Positions 21,742-34,698 are shown, numbered from the stretch's first letter. The stretch: 64,000 nt of DNA from Suillus spraguei (GCA_016800925.1 JABCPU010000041.1:186001-250000), one strand, 5' to 3'. Notes: generated from the letters alone by a model not told the origin. Translations and numbers: made by a program.

Positions 21742-24700
21742 ATGGGGGCGAGTGCAACAAATGTAGAGGAATGGACAGTGGCTCAGGCGAAGGACGTTAC
21801 AGAATATATGGTCAATTGCAAAGCAAGACCGGAACTACTTGGGTCCTATTCCGACCGCCAGAAGGATGCACACGCTAATGGCCGCATGATATGGAATGCG
21901 TGGATAAAAGAGCAGTGGTTCAAAACGTGGAAGATCAATAGAATTATCGATCAAGTGTTTGACCAAGAAGGCTGCAGCCCCCATACAGTACTGGCTAGAC
22001 ATTCAATCACGGACCCAGCACAGGTAAGACAACATGAATGTTTCAAGCCCACTTGCTAACGCTTTTGGCTTCTCGTGTACCGCCAGCTTCCGACACTGAA
22101 AGAAGCGCAAGTTGAAATAGCAGTTTCGAAGAAATTGGGATTTGCATTGTTCGGCGATAATGCATTTGCATCTGGCGACTTTCTTGATACAGCGATTGCA
22201 ACGTTCATTTCAGTTGTTATTGCACTCACCTGGAACCGGTACCGCAAGACATTGAAACGGCAAAAGTCTGACCTCGAAAAAAAAGCCAAGGACATGGAAG
22301 AAAAATGGAACGGTGAGCTTCGGCCTGACCCAACATGGCCTACAACTGATTATATTGTTCACAGAAATGACAACAACGCACGCACGCCCTACCATGACAA
22401 TGCTGAGAGGGTACATCCGCCGAGTGGAATCTTATGTCAAAATTCTCAGCATATTCAAGGACGAGGAATCTCTACGAAAGATGGATGAACGGCGTAGAGT
22501 GCTCACAACCATGCTCGCTGCTGTTACACGGAATTCAGGGATGTCTGGAGACGTAAAGAGTCAGTGCTTGTTGCATCGTGCTGGAAATATCTAATGATAC
22601 TCACAACATATGTTAAGGGCTTCCGAAAGTACTGCGAGATGCATTGACAAAACTTGCCACCGAGACCGAGGTTAGAGAACTCGATGCCATAATTCAGGCT
22701 ACATTGGACACAATGACGTCAGGTGATGAAGTACATCTTGACTTTGAAGAAACGATCCCTCTGACAGATTGGAGGAGCGGTGTTGAGGAATACGCAAAAT
22801 TCTCGGTAGATGATCTTTGGCAGCAACTTGGTCTTCAGCAGAGCAAGCAACTTCCTTTCTTCCAGGCGCATTCAGACCCTAATGGTGTGATATCTCCATG
22901 GTCTGAAGCCGGTCAGGCGTGGTTGGATGATCCGTTGAATGATGCCCCAGTGCTTGCTCCACGCTGGCACCAACTAGTAGGCATATTGAAAATGGTAGAC
23001 CGCGCGCTATTGGGGGAGCCCGTTATGTTGATGGATGGTGTCGGAATTGGGAAAACAATGCAAGCAGTTGGGGTCATTGCATGTCTGGCGCATTATCATG
23101 ACTTCTACCTGATGCACGGGACGTTCCCTGGTAAATTCGGTATGTGATATCATTCAGGAGGCTTTGTATTTCTTATAAGCCTGCTGTAGCTTCGCGCAAA
23201 TGCGTAAAGACAGGAGGCAATTTACCGGACCTGCCAACAATCATTGTCTGTCCGCCGAACCTGCAACACCAATGGACGAGTGAAATTGAACGGTACCTTC
23301 GGCGAGCAACATTTGACGTCCTGCCTTACTTTGGAAAGTATCACAATAGGAAGGATTGGTGGAGCAGGGCATGGGACGAGTGTCAGCAACCGCTCCGCAG
23401 ACGAATTGTGTTGGCGACGACATTGGTGAGGGACTCTCTGTCTTGCTGATTCCAAGAGCCATGTCTAAGCAGTATTTTTTAGGCTCTTCAGGATGATGCT
23501 TCCACAATTTTCGGCGACGGGCCACGGGAGGATCCTGGACGCCCACGCAAAACTGCTCGATATGATCAAGTCCACAAAGATACCATTTACGGTCAACATT
23601 TTTGCATGCTCATTGTTGATGAGGCGCATGTTGCCCGGAAATACAACAAAGTGCATCTTGCCTTGCGCGGCTTATTGGATAGGTGCATGGCCATTGTTGG
23701 GATGACAGCTACTCCTGTCACTACGAAACCTGCTGTAAGTGATGAAGCTCACTGAGTGATGAGTTACAATATTGACCTCCCTCCTAGGATCTCTGGCTCA
23801 TCGCTCAAATTCTAGGATTACATGGTGTCGAAGACTATGAAACATATCGAGTCATGAATAAGGAATTAGCATCAGCTCAGCGAAAAGATCGCAAGGTGCA
23901 GAAGGAGGATGGTGTGGAGGGATCTATTCTCCGAGGGGTATTGGCAGGCACAGAAAACCGCGATCTGCAGGAGGATGAATATGGTCCTGTTATGAAAAAA
24001 TGGATGGGGAAAATGCGTGACTGGTTTGCACCAGCGGTCATCCTGCGAAACCTTGACTCAGTTGATAATGGTGGAGCGAAAATCCTCGGGCTTCCTCCCT
24101 GCTACGATCATACATTACAGATGCATCTCTTGCCATGGGAAATGAGTAATTTAAGAGCAATCGCCAAGGGGTATTTGGAGGACTCTCCCATTGTTGGAAT
24201 GGGGGCCGCGAGTCGAGTGAGTACATTTCACAAAATTACCCTTCGGCAAGATCGTACTTGCAGTACTGAATCTAAACCTTCACTTTGGCTCATACCTCAA
24301 ATCTATGCTGATCGCTGTTGTATTTTCAATAGAACTTCTACATCGAGTTTAGGCGCGCAGTCTTACATCCATATATGAATCCTTCGGAGGACCATACTTG
24401 GGTAAAACCGGTCTCCCTAGAGCACTGGGAGAATGGACCTTACAAAAGTGTAAAGCTTGATTTATTAGGCCGACTCGTCAGTTATCATTTGATGCACGAT
24501 GGTCGGCCGCCCATGCAAATCGACGAAAGTGGACATGTCCTGGTGGTCAATCCAAGGTTTCAGGCGCCTATCTCAACCGCTGATAACACAAACCCTGATC
24601 GGATTGTTGTATATTCGGCATTTCCTAGTTCAAATGAAGCCATTTTGGATGTGAGGAATCGAGATTTACATATCACCCATAATTAATTGTCTGACCGCAT

Positions 24701-25498
24701 CGAAAGATTCTAGACCTCCATGATATTCTTGCAGTAGAACTGAATGGGAAGACACCCATGAGCAAGCGAAACACCGTTTTAGGGGCTTTCAGGACATCCA
24801 CTCGTGAGAGTGGACCTCGCGTGTTGATTCTGTCTGGGGTGGGAATGGTGGGTCTCAATTTGGCATGCGCAAATATCATGGTAGTGATGGTGTGTTCAAT
24901 ATCTACTTTTGATATATCCACACGAGTATTAACTTCACGGCAGGACACCCTCTGGTCTGAGCAAGATGATCGTCAATTGCGGGGACGTATCTACCGCCAT
25001 CCGCAAACCAAACCGGTTCACATTTACAGAGCCATTGCTCTTCGAACAGCAGATGTGTTCCTTAATAATATTTCATTTTCAAAAGGAGCTATGCATGAAG
25101 CGTTTACCGGGTCCGACAAGGAATTCAGTAAGTTGTTGTGACTTTGCTTGTGTATTATATGTTGAAGGATTTTTGGAGGACACCTATTCGCGAACGACGA
25201 GGCTGCATTGGACGACTTTATTTCGGTCTCCGATAATTCGCTACTTGATATTTACGACAAGAATGAAAGGGATGAGGGGATCAATGGACTCACACGAAGG
25301 CAATTGAAGAAGACGAATGCTACCCACAAAGGTCCGCTCTCCCCGGCAAGGCCGGGCCGCAAGCGTCGCACCAGAGGCAGTGAAGCAGAAGAGGAAGACA
25401 ATGAACAACCGTCAGTGGCGAAGTCCCGTAAACAGTGGAAGCGTCCCAAGGCGCTCACCAAAACAGTGAAAGGGAAGGTCAATGGACCAGAAATTTAG
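21742..25498 (+). CDS. SNF2-family helicase-like ATPase
   Basis: A gene of about 1,050 residues with around ten short introns, among them 22023-22084, 22312-22364, 23140-23189, 23426-23482, 24217-24332 and one near 24889-24942. The start ATG at 21742 has a good context (GACATGG) and begins MGASATNVEEWTVAQAKDV. Helicase motifs appear in order: LMDGVGIGKTMQ (motif I, with GVGIGKT in place of GxGKT), IIVCPPNLQHQW (Ia), IVDEAH (II, near 23616), GMTATPV (III), RIVVYSAF (IV), LILSGVGMVGLNLACANIM (V) and WSEQDDRQLRGRIYRHPQ (VI). The C-terminal tail is basic, with KRRTRG and KSRKQWKR patches, suggesting nuclear location. SNF2 proteins remodel chromatin or DNA-protein complexes; the target here is unknown. 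I saw no break after splicing, so it looks intact. Exact splice sites near 22553-22618 and 25133-25178 are inferred. Confidence 0.75.
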
Positions 25499-27004
25499 TT
25501 TGTCACAAGCTAAATTGGCATACGATGATTACAGTCATTATCCGGGATTCAGACCGTGTCCAGCTAATGCTTCTCCACGGTTAATGCTTTATGATACGAG
25601 TTTTTCCTTGTAGTCACTACAATTAGTTAGTCGTCCATGATTCTCCCAATTTCTGTATATACCCACCTGCGATGGTCATTGCACAATGTTTGTTACAGGG
25701 TAATACATTCTTTACTATAACGAAAATGGGTTACCCAGAAATCCATGTGTTGGTGTACCATTTTCTGAATGAAATAGCACCATCGAATTCATAAGCAAGG
25801 TGTCACCCCTTCCAAAGCGGCTCCACATACTTGTGTCCCAGCCTGATTGTTACATGAGGCACGTGACGCATTCACACATAGACAACACACAGTTCGGCCA
25901 GTGAGAAACATTCAAGATAACATGGCACATGATGAGGCACGGAGATAATAGATAGCATCGGGCTATGTACTAGCACAATAGAGCCATTTCATGCTTAATG
26001 GTGTTGACATAAGGATAGCCGATCGTAATACAACTTATCCCGATCAGGAACGTGGACGATAGTACTTCCGTGCGTTTTGGCCGTCTCCTTAGATATCAGT
26101 CTCGTACGCGTGTAAGTGCAACTACGACGGCACATTCCTGATATTTGGCATGATTGTATACTCAATGGAATGATCACCTGTTGTTGCTTCGCACAGAGGA
26201 ACTTGTCCGACTGCGATTCCGGAAATGTTTCGGCCTAACCCTGATATCCATGGATCGACATTAGAGAAGTGTGCAACCATCCACAAACAATTTCAAATTG
26301 CAACGCATGATCCGGGTGAAAGATATGACCTGCAGAGGCATTTACTCCACAATTTCACCAGCACATTTTGTGAGATGTTCATGTTATCACAGTATCTATA
26401 TAGTAGTACCTGATCACTATACATGTCAAACCAGACTGCAAGGCATACATGTAGAGTATAGTCAACTTGAGACAATATCACAGGTGATTTAGAGCAAGTG
26501 TTGTGTATCAGAACAACCCCATTGGTGTTTTGTGGTATTCACAAAACTTTCTATTGCAACGATTGGGACGCTAGTAACCACATCAACATTAACTGGTTCT
26601 TCTGACGCTCCTTCACAGCTATTAGATGTTACAGAGTCTGGGCACTGTTTCATCATGTACATTATCAAGTGTCTTGGGTTGAGTCACCCCTTTCTAAGAG
26701 TGTGTATTCAGCAAAACGGCAGTCATGCATATGTTAACAATGCATGAGTCTCATCAACTTTTGTGGATTCCAATGGTGTTCCCAAGTAGTTTGATACATA
26801 ATGCATAACACATTAGTGGTACTCAAAGTAAAATCTTGAACATTGGCTAAAGTGTCTTGAAGCTCGGCAAAGCACAACATGCAGTATACAGTACCATATA
26901 TGGCAATTCAAGGTCAGTCTGGCATCGTGCTTCAGAGTTCAAAACATATGCCTGCTACTTGTCAATGTGCTCGCTGGTCTGCATGACTTTGAGCTAATGC
27001 TCAT
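25499..27004. other. No recognisable gene
   Basis: About 1.5 kb of AT-rich sequence with only short ORFs. The SNF2 3' UTR lies at the left. No LTR family from this window was recognised in it. It separates the gene island from the Harbinger and LTR remnants. Confidence 0.4.
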
Positions 27005-28366
27005 TTGGTCTTGAGGGTAATAGAACCCCCTCTATCCACCTTGAATATTCAAGCTATTGCTGCTGGTGATACTGGACCTAGGGTAATGGTTCAGTGGGGG
27101 AACGAAGATGCTCTTACTGATGTCCTTGTTGATCATCTCACATTCAACTCTGCTGATTTTTGGATTCTCTTCTATTCCGATGTCAAAAAATGCCTATCAC
27201 TGGTGGTGAAAAGGCCTCGGGAAAGGATAAGAGTGACATCTATGTGGTTATCACCAAGCTGATCTTTGCAAATCACTGCAAATATGGTGCCACATACCAT
27301 CAAAATCCAAAGAAATTTTACGATTTGGTGGCAAACCACATTGTGGGGTATGTAGTCTCATATTCATACTTATGTGCGCTGATTTAAATTCTATAAAATC
27401 TCGCAGTCTCAAAAGTAAGTACAAGAAGCTCAAGGCCAGATTTAGTGCCACTGGCGCTGGTGTACTGCCTGGTAAAGGGCACGCAAATTTATTCAGTGAG
27501 TCATCTATTGCCAATTTTTATTGTTGTCTGATTGTAGTTGAAATTTGTGCTGAATGGAAGTGGTATGCGGATCTTGATGAAATATGGCATTCAAACCCTG
27601 CATTTGCAGTGACGTCGCACTCGTCGAGGCCAGGCGTTGATCACGCTGGTCAGATGTACTCACTTACTCAATCGTCACGTAGTATGCCTCAGTCTCAGGC
27701 TTCCAGCTTTGCCGACACTCAGTCCCCCCATGGTGATTCATGGTTTCAATCTACTCCTGCCCCCCTCATCCCCTTTATACTCCCACCGCTCCTGCCTATT
27801 GTAATGACCCTGTAATTGACCCACATCTTCTCCGAGAATCATCCACATTCACCGACGATCCTCCGAATCATGATCACTCTCAGGTCCACCTCCGTGGCCT
27901 CTCTTGTACCAATGACAACTTTTTAATGGACCAATCTGATACTATTACTTCACCCCCACTGGACCATCTGCAAGATGACAACAGGATGCAGTATGATGAT
28001 GACAGGATGCCAAACGACAATGAAATGCAGGATGACAGAGAGGTCCTCAACAGCCCTCCGAAAGTAGTGGGGAAAAGACAACAAATGTTTGCATTGCCGT
28101 TGTTGTCGCTGTTGCCCTCTCCCCCTCCTGACCCAGAGCCTTTCCATATGCCTGCGAAGGCACCTACTGCTGCCTATAACAGTCACACAGTGTTTGCTCA
28201 GCAGGCTTCTGGTTCATCTTACATATGTTACATACATCTTACTTGTACAAGTGTACTACTGGTAGTACTCATACTCTTGGTCAATGTGAGATTGTTCACC
28301 CTTCCCTGTGCTGTGCCTTTGATTGAGGACTGTCAAAAAGCTGATCCATCAGCTTTGCAAGAGTAA
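27005..28366 (+). pseudogene. Myb/SANT-like DNA-binding gene, transposon-associated
   Basis: Reading with introns at about 27351-27406 and 27496-27537, the protein has WGNEDALTDVLVDHL, FANHCKYGATYHQNP, LKSKYKKLKARFSATGAGV and EICAEWKWYADLDEIWHSNP. The block order (W near the start, a YxxLxxRxxxxxAxAGV-like segment, a WYxDLDxIWHSNP end) is typical of Myb/SANT-like proteins of basidiomycetes, which often accompany PIF/Harbinger transposons. A low-complexity tail follows with repeated DDxRM/DNEM units near 27980-28040. A frame change near 27740-27790 and one near 27190 suggest decay. It is convergent with the Harbinger transposase remnant, as expected for a two-gene Harbinger element. Confidence 0.5.
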
Positions 28367-28608
28367 TTTGGCCCGGAGTCCCTTCATAAGACCTGTCACC
28401 CACTACATCATTGCCATCTGAACCTTCAACCTCCCCAGGAATGAGATCTTGACCCTCTTCACAAGCCCACTTCAAAGTACTTTTATATGTTCCATCCTGC
28501 TTGTGATGACAAGTTTCAAAGTGAATGATCATGTTGTGGAGGATGATACAACACTTGAGCCACTGCACAGCAAAATCCAGGTCCTTCTCTTTCTGAATCT
28601 TGAACTGG
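28296..28608 (-). pseudogene. PIF/Harbinger transposase C-terminal fragment
   Basis: Minus strand reads DFAVQWLKCCIILHNMIIHF followed by an acidic tail and a stop at 28296. The F-A-x-x-W...C-x-I-L-H-N-M segment is typical of the C-terminal part of DDE_Tnp_4 (PIF/Harbinger) transposases. The N-terminal and catalytic parts are missing because LTR-A begins at 28609. Confidence 0.6.
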
Positions 28609-29273
28609 TGTAACGAACATATTGGCGCTGGGCTTAAAACCCCATATTTTGACACTCGTCTCACGTCTACAGGAGTTACCACTAGTCCATGGCCTTCTTA
28701 CCCCTGTAGCAGTAACCGGTGGCATCCCACGCTTACCGCACACCGTACCGACTGCCGCACCACATTCCACGAACCGATGTCCTTCCATGTCCTTGCCTGT
28801 CCCCATAGCTTCATTTGGTGCGTAGTTTGTACATGACCGCTTATCACTGATTCCACAGCAAGTCTTATTAGATGTTGCCTCATGCTGCAGCTGCCTCATG
28901 CTATGATTACATACCAGTGGTTACATCACTCGAGCACTACTGATCTCACCTATCGCATCCCAAATACATATGAAATAGGATATAAGCACTTTATGGCCCG
29001 CATGCTACAGTACCTCATTTTCACTGTACTATAGGTCAGGATTGGTGTCTAGCTCTGGAACCACCCAGTAGTAGAGTTTGTCTTTAGTTTCCTTATTGCT
29101 CGTTAATTGATATTGCTCGTTCACCATTACTGCTGGAGTATTGACCCCTATTTCGACCTGACTTCGTGCACACCACTGCTTTACCGCTGAAAGTACCACA
29201 GCTTTCTTGAATGTTTCTTCTGCACTGCTCGCACTCTACTGCTACCGCTGACATTACCACTCACTATCGCTCA
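28609..29273 (+). repeat. LTR-A 5' two-thirds
   Basis: Starts TGTAACGAACATATTGG and follows the LTR-A consensus to about ACTCACTATCGCTC at 29273. There it switches directly into LTR-A in the opposite orientation. Confidence 0.75.
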
Positions 29274-30113
29274 AAGGGGGATGCCTGTTAGTATAGTCAA
29301 GTTACTGTCAAAGCAATGTGCTAATATGGTGTAGCAGTCAGTGGTAAGTTGCCGCGGTCAGCGATGATACTGCCGGAACTAGCGTCGTGAGTAGCGGTGC
29401 TACTGTCGTCGAGATAAGGTCAGTAACAGTAGCGTTGAGCAAGCGATGTCGAGCAGTGGTCTCAGCGGTAGCAGTAAGGTTGCGAGCGGTGCAATGAAAC
29501 AGTAAAGAAGTCTGCGGTACTTTCAGCGGTAAAGTAGCGGTCCGTGAGAAGTTCAGTCAAAGTAACAATCAAAAGTCCAGCGGTAATGGAGAACGAGCGT
29601 GATGTATTAATGAGCGATAAGTAAACTTTAAAGACTATGTCCACTACTGGGTGGATCCAGAGCTGGACAATAATCCTGACCTATAGTACGTGCAATGGGG
29701 TAAAATAAGGTACTGTATCGTGTGGGGTATGCGGTGCTTATATCCTAATTTGTATGTACTCGGAATACTCTAGGCGAGATCAGTAGCGCTGGAGTATAGT
29801 AACCGCCATAAGTAAACATAGCACGAGGCGCTGCAGCACAAGGCAACATGTAATAAGGCTTGCCATGGAATCAGTGATAATGAACAGGAAACAAACTACG
29901 CACCAAATGGAGCTATGCAGACGCGGCAAGGACATGGAAGGACATCGGTTCGTGGAACAAGGTGCGGCAGTCGGTACGGTGTGCGGTAAGCGTGGGATGC
30001 CACCAGTACTGCTAAACGGGGTAAGACGGCCATGGAAAAGTGTTATCTCCTGTAGACATGAGACAAATGTCAAAATATGGGGTTTTAAGCCCAGCGCCAA
30101 TATGTTCGTTACA
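29274..30113 (-). repeat. LTR-A in reverse, head-to-head with its neighbour
   Basis: Begins AAAGGGGGATGCCTGTTAGT, the reverse complement of the LTR-A CATCCCCCTTT block, and runs to TATGTTCGTTACA at 30113. The first 60-70 bp of a complete reverse LTR are missing. With 28609-29273 it forms a large imperfect inverted repeat. Confidence 0.75.
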
Positions 30114-30115
30114 GC

Positions 30116-30633
30116 ATTCTGAGTACTATCAAGGTTTCGGCCTCAAAGACAAGTCTAAGAGGTTCTACGAGAATAGAGACTAAGGCTAAGGAGTGCTTAG
30201 ACTTAGAGACGATTCAAGACGACTAAAGATTGGAGATCTTTAGCGAAGAGGAATCCAGGTAAAACCCAGTAAGATTAAAGTAAAGAATCTACTACAAGTA
30301 CACTGTGCTTATATAGGTATGTATGTGCGCACAGACCAGGTAACCGTGAGAATATAACTGCATATCCTAATAAGGAAGGCATGTATCATACAAGTGTGTT
30401 GAGACGCATGAGTCAGAGATAAAGACATGGGTTTAGCGTACGCGTATTCTAAACCGGTTAGGTCCGAGAACAGAGTCATGGGGAGTCATGACATCACATG
30501 ATATGTCGTACTAGTTGAGTTATGCAGTCATGTGATGTCTGATGGAAGTGGAAGTGTCCGAGCAATAAGCTCCATATCACGTGATATACAAGAATGGAAA
30601 GGAAAATGAATAGGGGCATGTACGACTGTAACA
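30116..30633 (-). repeat. LTR-B, reverse, truncated
   Basis: Reverse complement of the LTR-B sequence found at both ends of the gypsy element (35118-35753 and 46869-47504). It starts inside the LTR (GAGTACTATCAAGG) and ends TACGACTGTAACA at 30633. It is about 110 bp shorter than a full copy and abuts LTR-A on both sides. Confidence 0.75.
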
Positions 30634-31022
30634 TTCATGCACACTGCTACCTTACCACTGACAGTACTGCAGCTTTCTTTATTATTTCTTCTGCACCACT
30701 CGCACTCTACCGCTACTGCTGATATTACCACTCACTATTGCTCACTTGACGCTATACTCACAGGCATTGTTTCAGTTGTGCTACTACCGCTACTTACAAC
30801 ACTAGTTCCAGTGGCATCTTCACTGACCACGGCAACTCACCACTGACTGCTACACCATATTAGCACATTGCTTTGACAGTAACTTGACTATACTAACAGG
30901 CATCCTCCTTTAGGGTCGAACACTCTTGCTTAGCAAGTGAAGCAGACTAGATGGAGTGCAAGACTCACATACTAGCTTTGGAGGTAGTATATCTACAGCC
31001 CAAGCTAGCTTGTATCTTTACA
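30634..31022 (+). repeat. LTR-A 3' fragment
   Basis: Begins TTCATGCACACTGCTACC and follows LTR-A to CTTGTATCTTTACA at 31022. It overlaps the 5' two-thirds copy at 28609-29273 by about 100 bp of consensus, so the two are not simply halves of one LTR split by insertion. Confidence 0.7.
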
Positions 31023-31029
31023 GCGGAAT

Positions 31030-32972
31030 TGCAGAGAAGTGTTGAAACAAAGAAACTACCGCTGGCTCAAGTATAAGTGCAATGATAATCCTACTGAAGG
31101 TGCAAGTGATATGTTTGACCCAAGAGGACTGCGATAGAAGCAATTCCTTCTAAGTTAGTGCAAAGAAATCAAGAAAGTACTAATAAGGCAATGAAGATTC
31201 CGACTTCCAAGGTTAGTGGCAGCAACAGTATATCAGCGACACTAGCACAATGTCAGCGGTACTTGCATGGTAAGGATAGCTGTAGCAGTTAGCTAGCGAG
31301 AGCAAGAACAAAAGTGACTTCTGCAAAATGAATATATTACTACTAACCACGGTGTGGTAGCAGTAGCAGTAGTTCCATATGAGCAAGAAAGTTGATGAGA
31401 GAGGTAGCGACCCAGCGAGATCACTGGCCGCAGTCTGGTTACGAGTAGCGAAGTCAAAAGTTGCATGGTACTTCGAGCGGTAAAGTTACCGGCGGTCAAA
31501 TCAATGAGCGAGATTCGAACGGAGAAAGGTTCAAAGGCAAATAGATTGAGACTAGTGAGCGTTCTGATACTAAGTCCAAGTGAAGGGATGTAACGAGAAG
31601 TAACGGTAACGGTATGTATGTTGAGTCCTTTTAACATATTCAAGCTCGTTGTAATGAACATATTGGTGCTGGGCTTAAAACCCCATCTTTTGACACTCGT
31701 CTCACGTCTACAGGAGTTACCACTCGTCCATGGCTGTCTTACCCCTTTAGCAGTACTGGCGGCATCCCACACTGACTGCACACCATACCAACTACCGCAC
31801 CACATTCCATGTACCAATGTCCTCCCATGTCCTTGCCGCGTCCGCATAGCTCCATTTGGTGCGTAGTTTGTTTCCTGTTCATTATCACTGATTCCATGGC
31901 AAGCCTTATTACATGTTGCCTCGTGCCGCAGCACCTCGTGCTATGTTTACTTATGGCGGTTACTACACTCCAGCACTACTGATCTCACCTAGAGTATTCT
32001 GAGTACATACGATTTAGGATATAAGCACCGCGTACCCCGCACGATACAGTACCTGATTTTATACCATTGCACGTACTATAGGCCAGGATTATTGTCTAGC
32101 TCTGGATCTACCCAGTAGTGGACATAGTCTTTAATGTTTCCTTATCGCTCATTAATCTATCACACTCGTTCTCCATTACTGCTGGCATACCGCTGGATTT
32201 TTGACTGTTACTTTGACTGAACTTCTCACACACTGCTACTTTACCACTGAAAGTACCGCAGCTTCCTTTACTGTTTCCTTGCACTGCTCACAACCTTACC
32301 GCTACTGCTGATATCATTGCTCACTTGACGCAACTGTTACTGACTATATCTTGACCACGCTAGCACCGCTACGCACGACACTAGTTCTGGCAGTATCATC
32401 GCTGACCGCGGCAACTTACCGCTGACCTCGACGCTTGTTTTGCGCATAAGTTAGACTTGAACTTGACCATACTAATAGGCATCCCCCTTTAGGGTCAAAC
32501 ACTCTTGTTCTCACAAGTGAAGCAGACTAGACGGAGCGCAAGACTCACATACTAGTTTAGGCAGTGGTTTATCTACAGCCCAGGCTAGGTTGTATCTTTA
32601 CAGCGTACAAGATTATGAGGTGAGTCCAGTAGCGAGAAAGAAAATAAACAGGGTATTAACTAAGAGGCGCACAGCGTGTAGCGGCCCCTTGAGATGCAAG
32701 GTAAATTCTGCCATAGATTTAGTAATGGTGGAAGCAAAGTAACTATGCACCAATGGATCTAGACAGATTTGGACAGGACATGAGGGCATTGGCACGAGGA
32801 TCTGGTAAGGGTTCACAGAAGAAGTATGGTTCCACCTTAGCGGAGCAAAAAGGCTATGTACTCGCTCTAAGGGAATTCTTCGGTTGCCGCTGCAGACGGT
32901 AATGAGATGCTTGTCAAAAATGGGGGTTTGATGGTCAGTGTGACTTTGCTCACTACAGCGTGCTTTAATGTC
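31030..32972 (-). repeat. LTR-C, reverse, split by a solo LTR-A
   Basis: 31030-31649 and 32603 to about 32972 together match LTR-C read in reverse. The 3' tail region (GTTGAAACAAAGAAACTACC at 31040) pairs with the tail at 49010-49040. The block CTAAGGTGGAACCATACTTC (reverse of about 32826-32846) pairs with CTAAGGTGGTACCATTCTTG at 34828. The outer boundary near 32972 is not certain. Confidence 0.6.
31650..32602 (+). repeat. Solo LTR-A inside LTR-C
   Basis: A complete 953-bp copy from TGTAATGAACATATTGG to GTTGTATCTTTACA. Flanks are TCGT (31646-31649) and GCGT (32603-32606), a 4-bp duplication with one change. It separates two parts of the reversed LTR-C. Confidence 0.82.
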
Positions 32973-33284
32973 CAAGTGTACTTTGTGCAATCACAATGGT
33001 GTGCTTTGAGTAGAGGTGCAATCAATGGGAGAATCAAAACTGTGATAGGTGTGGCAATAGTTACTTAAGGGTGTCAAAGTGCCAACTGGAGGAAAAATCG
33101 TGAATTTTGATAGTAACTTGTGCTATACACTTTGATGGTAGTGGAACAGAAGTAAGTGACTGAAAAATGAACATGGCAATGTGTAAGTGTGATAAGTGAG
33201 TTCCCAGGGCTTGGAACTGAGTAGGGACCACTATGGTAAGTGATAAGGTAAGTCAGGGTCCATAATGAAATATAGTGCTACTCA

Positions 33285-34698
33285 TGCAATATGACTACCT
33301 TTGGCATGTGGCTGGGGCCACACTGGCTAACCATGCTTCCTATGTGGTATGCTAATAGTGTATAGCTCTTTCAAGGTGATATCTGCTTTATTCTGTAGGA
33401 CAAGATCCCAATATATACATTCCTGTTTATTAATGACATCACTATAAAATCAGTAAAGACATGGTACTAGAGAGCTGACAGTTCATATGAGACTATACCA
33501 GAGAACACTAGCATTCACTGCTTCATCTGGGAACACCTTACCATTGTCAACCACATCTTACACCACTTACATATGGTTGGACTAACTATTTCTGTGAAAA
33601 AGCTTGTCCTAGCAGCACCCACCAGTAACATCATTGGTCACATGTGTACCTTCAAGGAGCATATACTGGAAGAAGGCAAGGTACAAAAGATCTGCAATTG
33701 GCCTGAGTGTAGCACCATTACACACATACAGGGCTTCCTAGGTACCTGCAGTGTCTTGCATATCTTTATCAAGGACTTCACAAAGATAGTGAGACCACTA
33801 ATAGTCTTAACATGCAAGAATGCCATATTTAAATGAGTTCATGACCAAAAGGTAGCTATGCAAGCGCTCAAAGATCAAGTTATGCAGCTGCTAATGTTGA
33901 AACTACTAGATTATGCCTTCAGGAGAGAAGTTATTCTTGCTGTTGACACCTCTTCTATCATTGTAGGTTTTATCCTCTTGCAACTGGGCAAGGACAAGAA
34001 GCATTATCCTAGTCACTTTTGTTTGCTTATGCTTACTGATGTCAAGAGCCAGTACTTACAAGCAAAGCTGGAACTGTATGGTCTGTTCCATGTATTATGT
34101 ATTATGCACTATGCAAGTATACATCTTTGGTATCACCAACCTTATGGTTGAGGTAGATGTGAAGTACATCAAGGGGATGATCAATAACCCAGATATCCAG
34201 CCAAATGCTACCATTAACTGCTAGATTGCAGGTATACTTCTGTTTCAGTTCAAACTTATACATGTACCTACAGATAAGCATACCAGTGCTGATGGACTCT
34301 CAAGGAGACCTGCCACTGATGAAGATCCCACTGAGGATAATGATAATGAATACTCCCTTAATTTTCCCTACTCCTTCAGTATGCAGATTCTGAATTATAG
34401 AACTTGTGTCATCACAGGCCCTTATGGAAGTATCATGCAGCACCTGCACTTTTCACCTGTACCCTGCTTACTAACCCATCCACAAATGCTACTCATATGT
34501 CTAGGCACTGTAACCAGTAAAGCCAATGAACTGTAGATCCTGTGTTCAGAGGCTGCCCAAGCCCAAGATGAACAAATGCTAGTGATCCAGCAATTCCTGA
34601 CTGACTGCAAGCAGCTGGTGAACTTGACTGATGAGAAATTTGTATCCTTCATTGGAACACTCATTCAGTACTTCATGCTAGGAGATAACCTGTTCCAG
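33285..34698 (+). pseudogene. Gypsy reverse transcriptase and RNase H, decayed
   Basis: Near 33285 the frame reads NMTTFGMW, then DKIPIYTFLFINDITIKSVK, FIWEHLTIVNHILHHL, VGLTISVKKLVLAAPTS, a GHMCTF...ICNWPE block, IQGFLGTCSVLHIFIKDFTK and IVRPLIVLT. RNase H follows: VILAVDTSSIIVGFILLQLG, AKLELYGLF, VEVDVKYIKGMINNPDIQPN and KHTSADGLSRRP. The YxDD-equivalent is FIND, so the catalytic site is damaged, and stops are present. The last codons (GDNLFQ at 34698) continue in frame at 49049 once the nested insertions are removed. Confidence 0.75.

Noticed and set aside
31293..31934. 213-codon minus-strand ORF.
   Set aside because: It spans the junction of LTR-C and LTR-A and matches neither a protein family nor a conserved frame.
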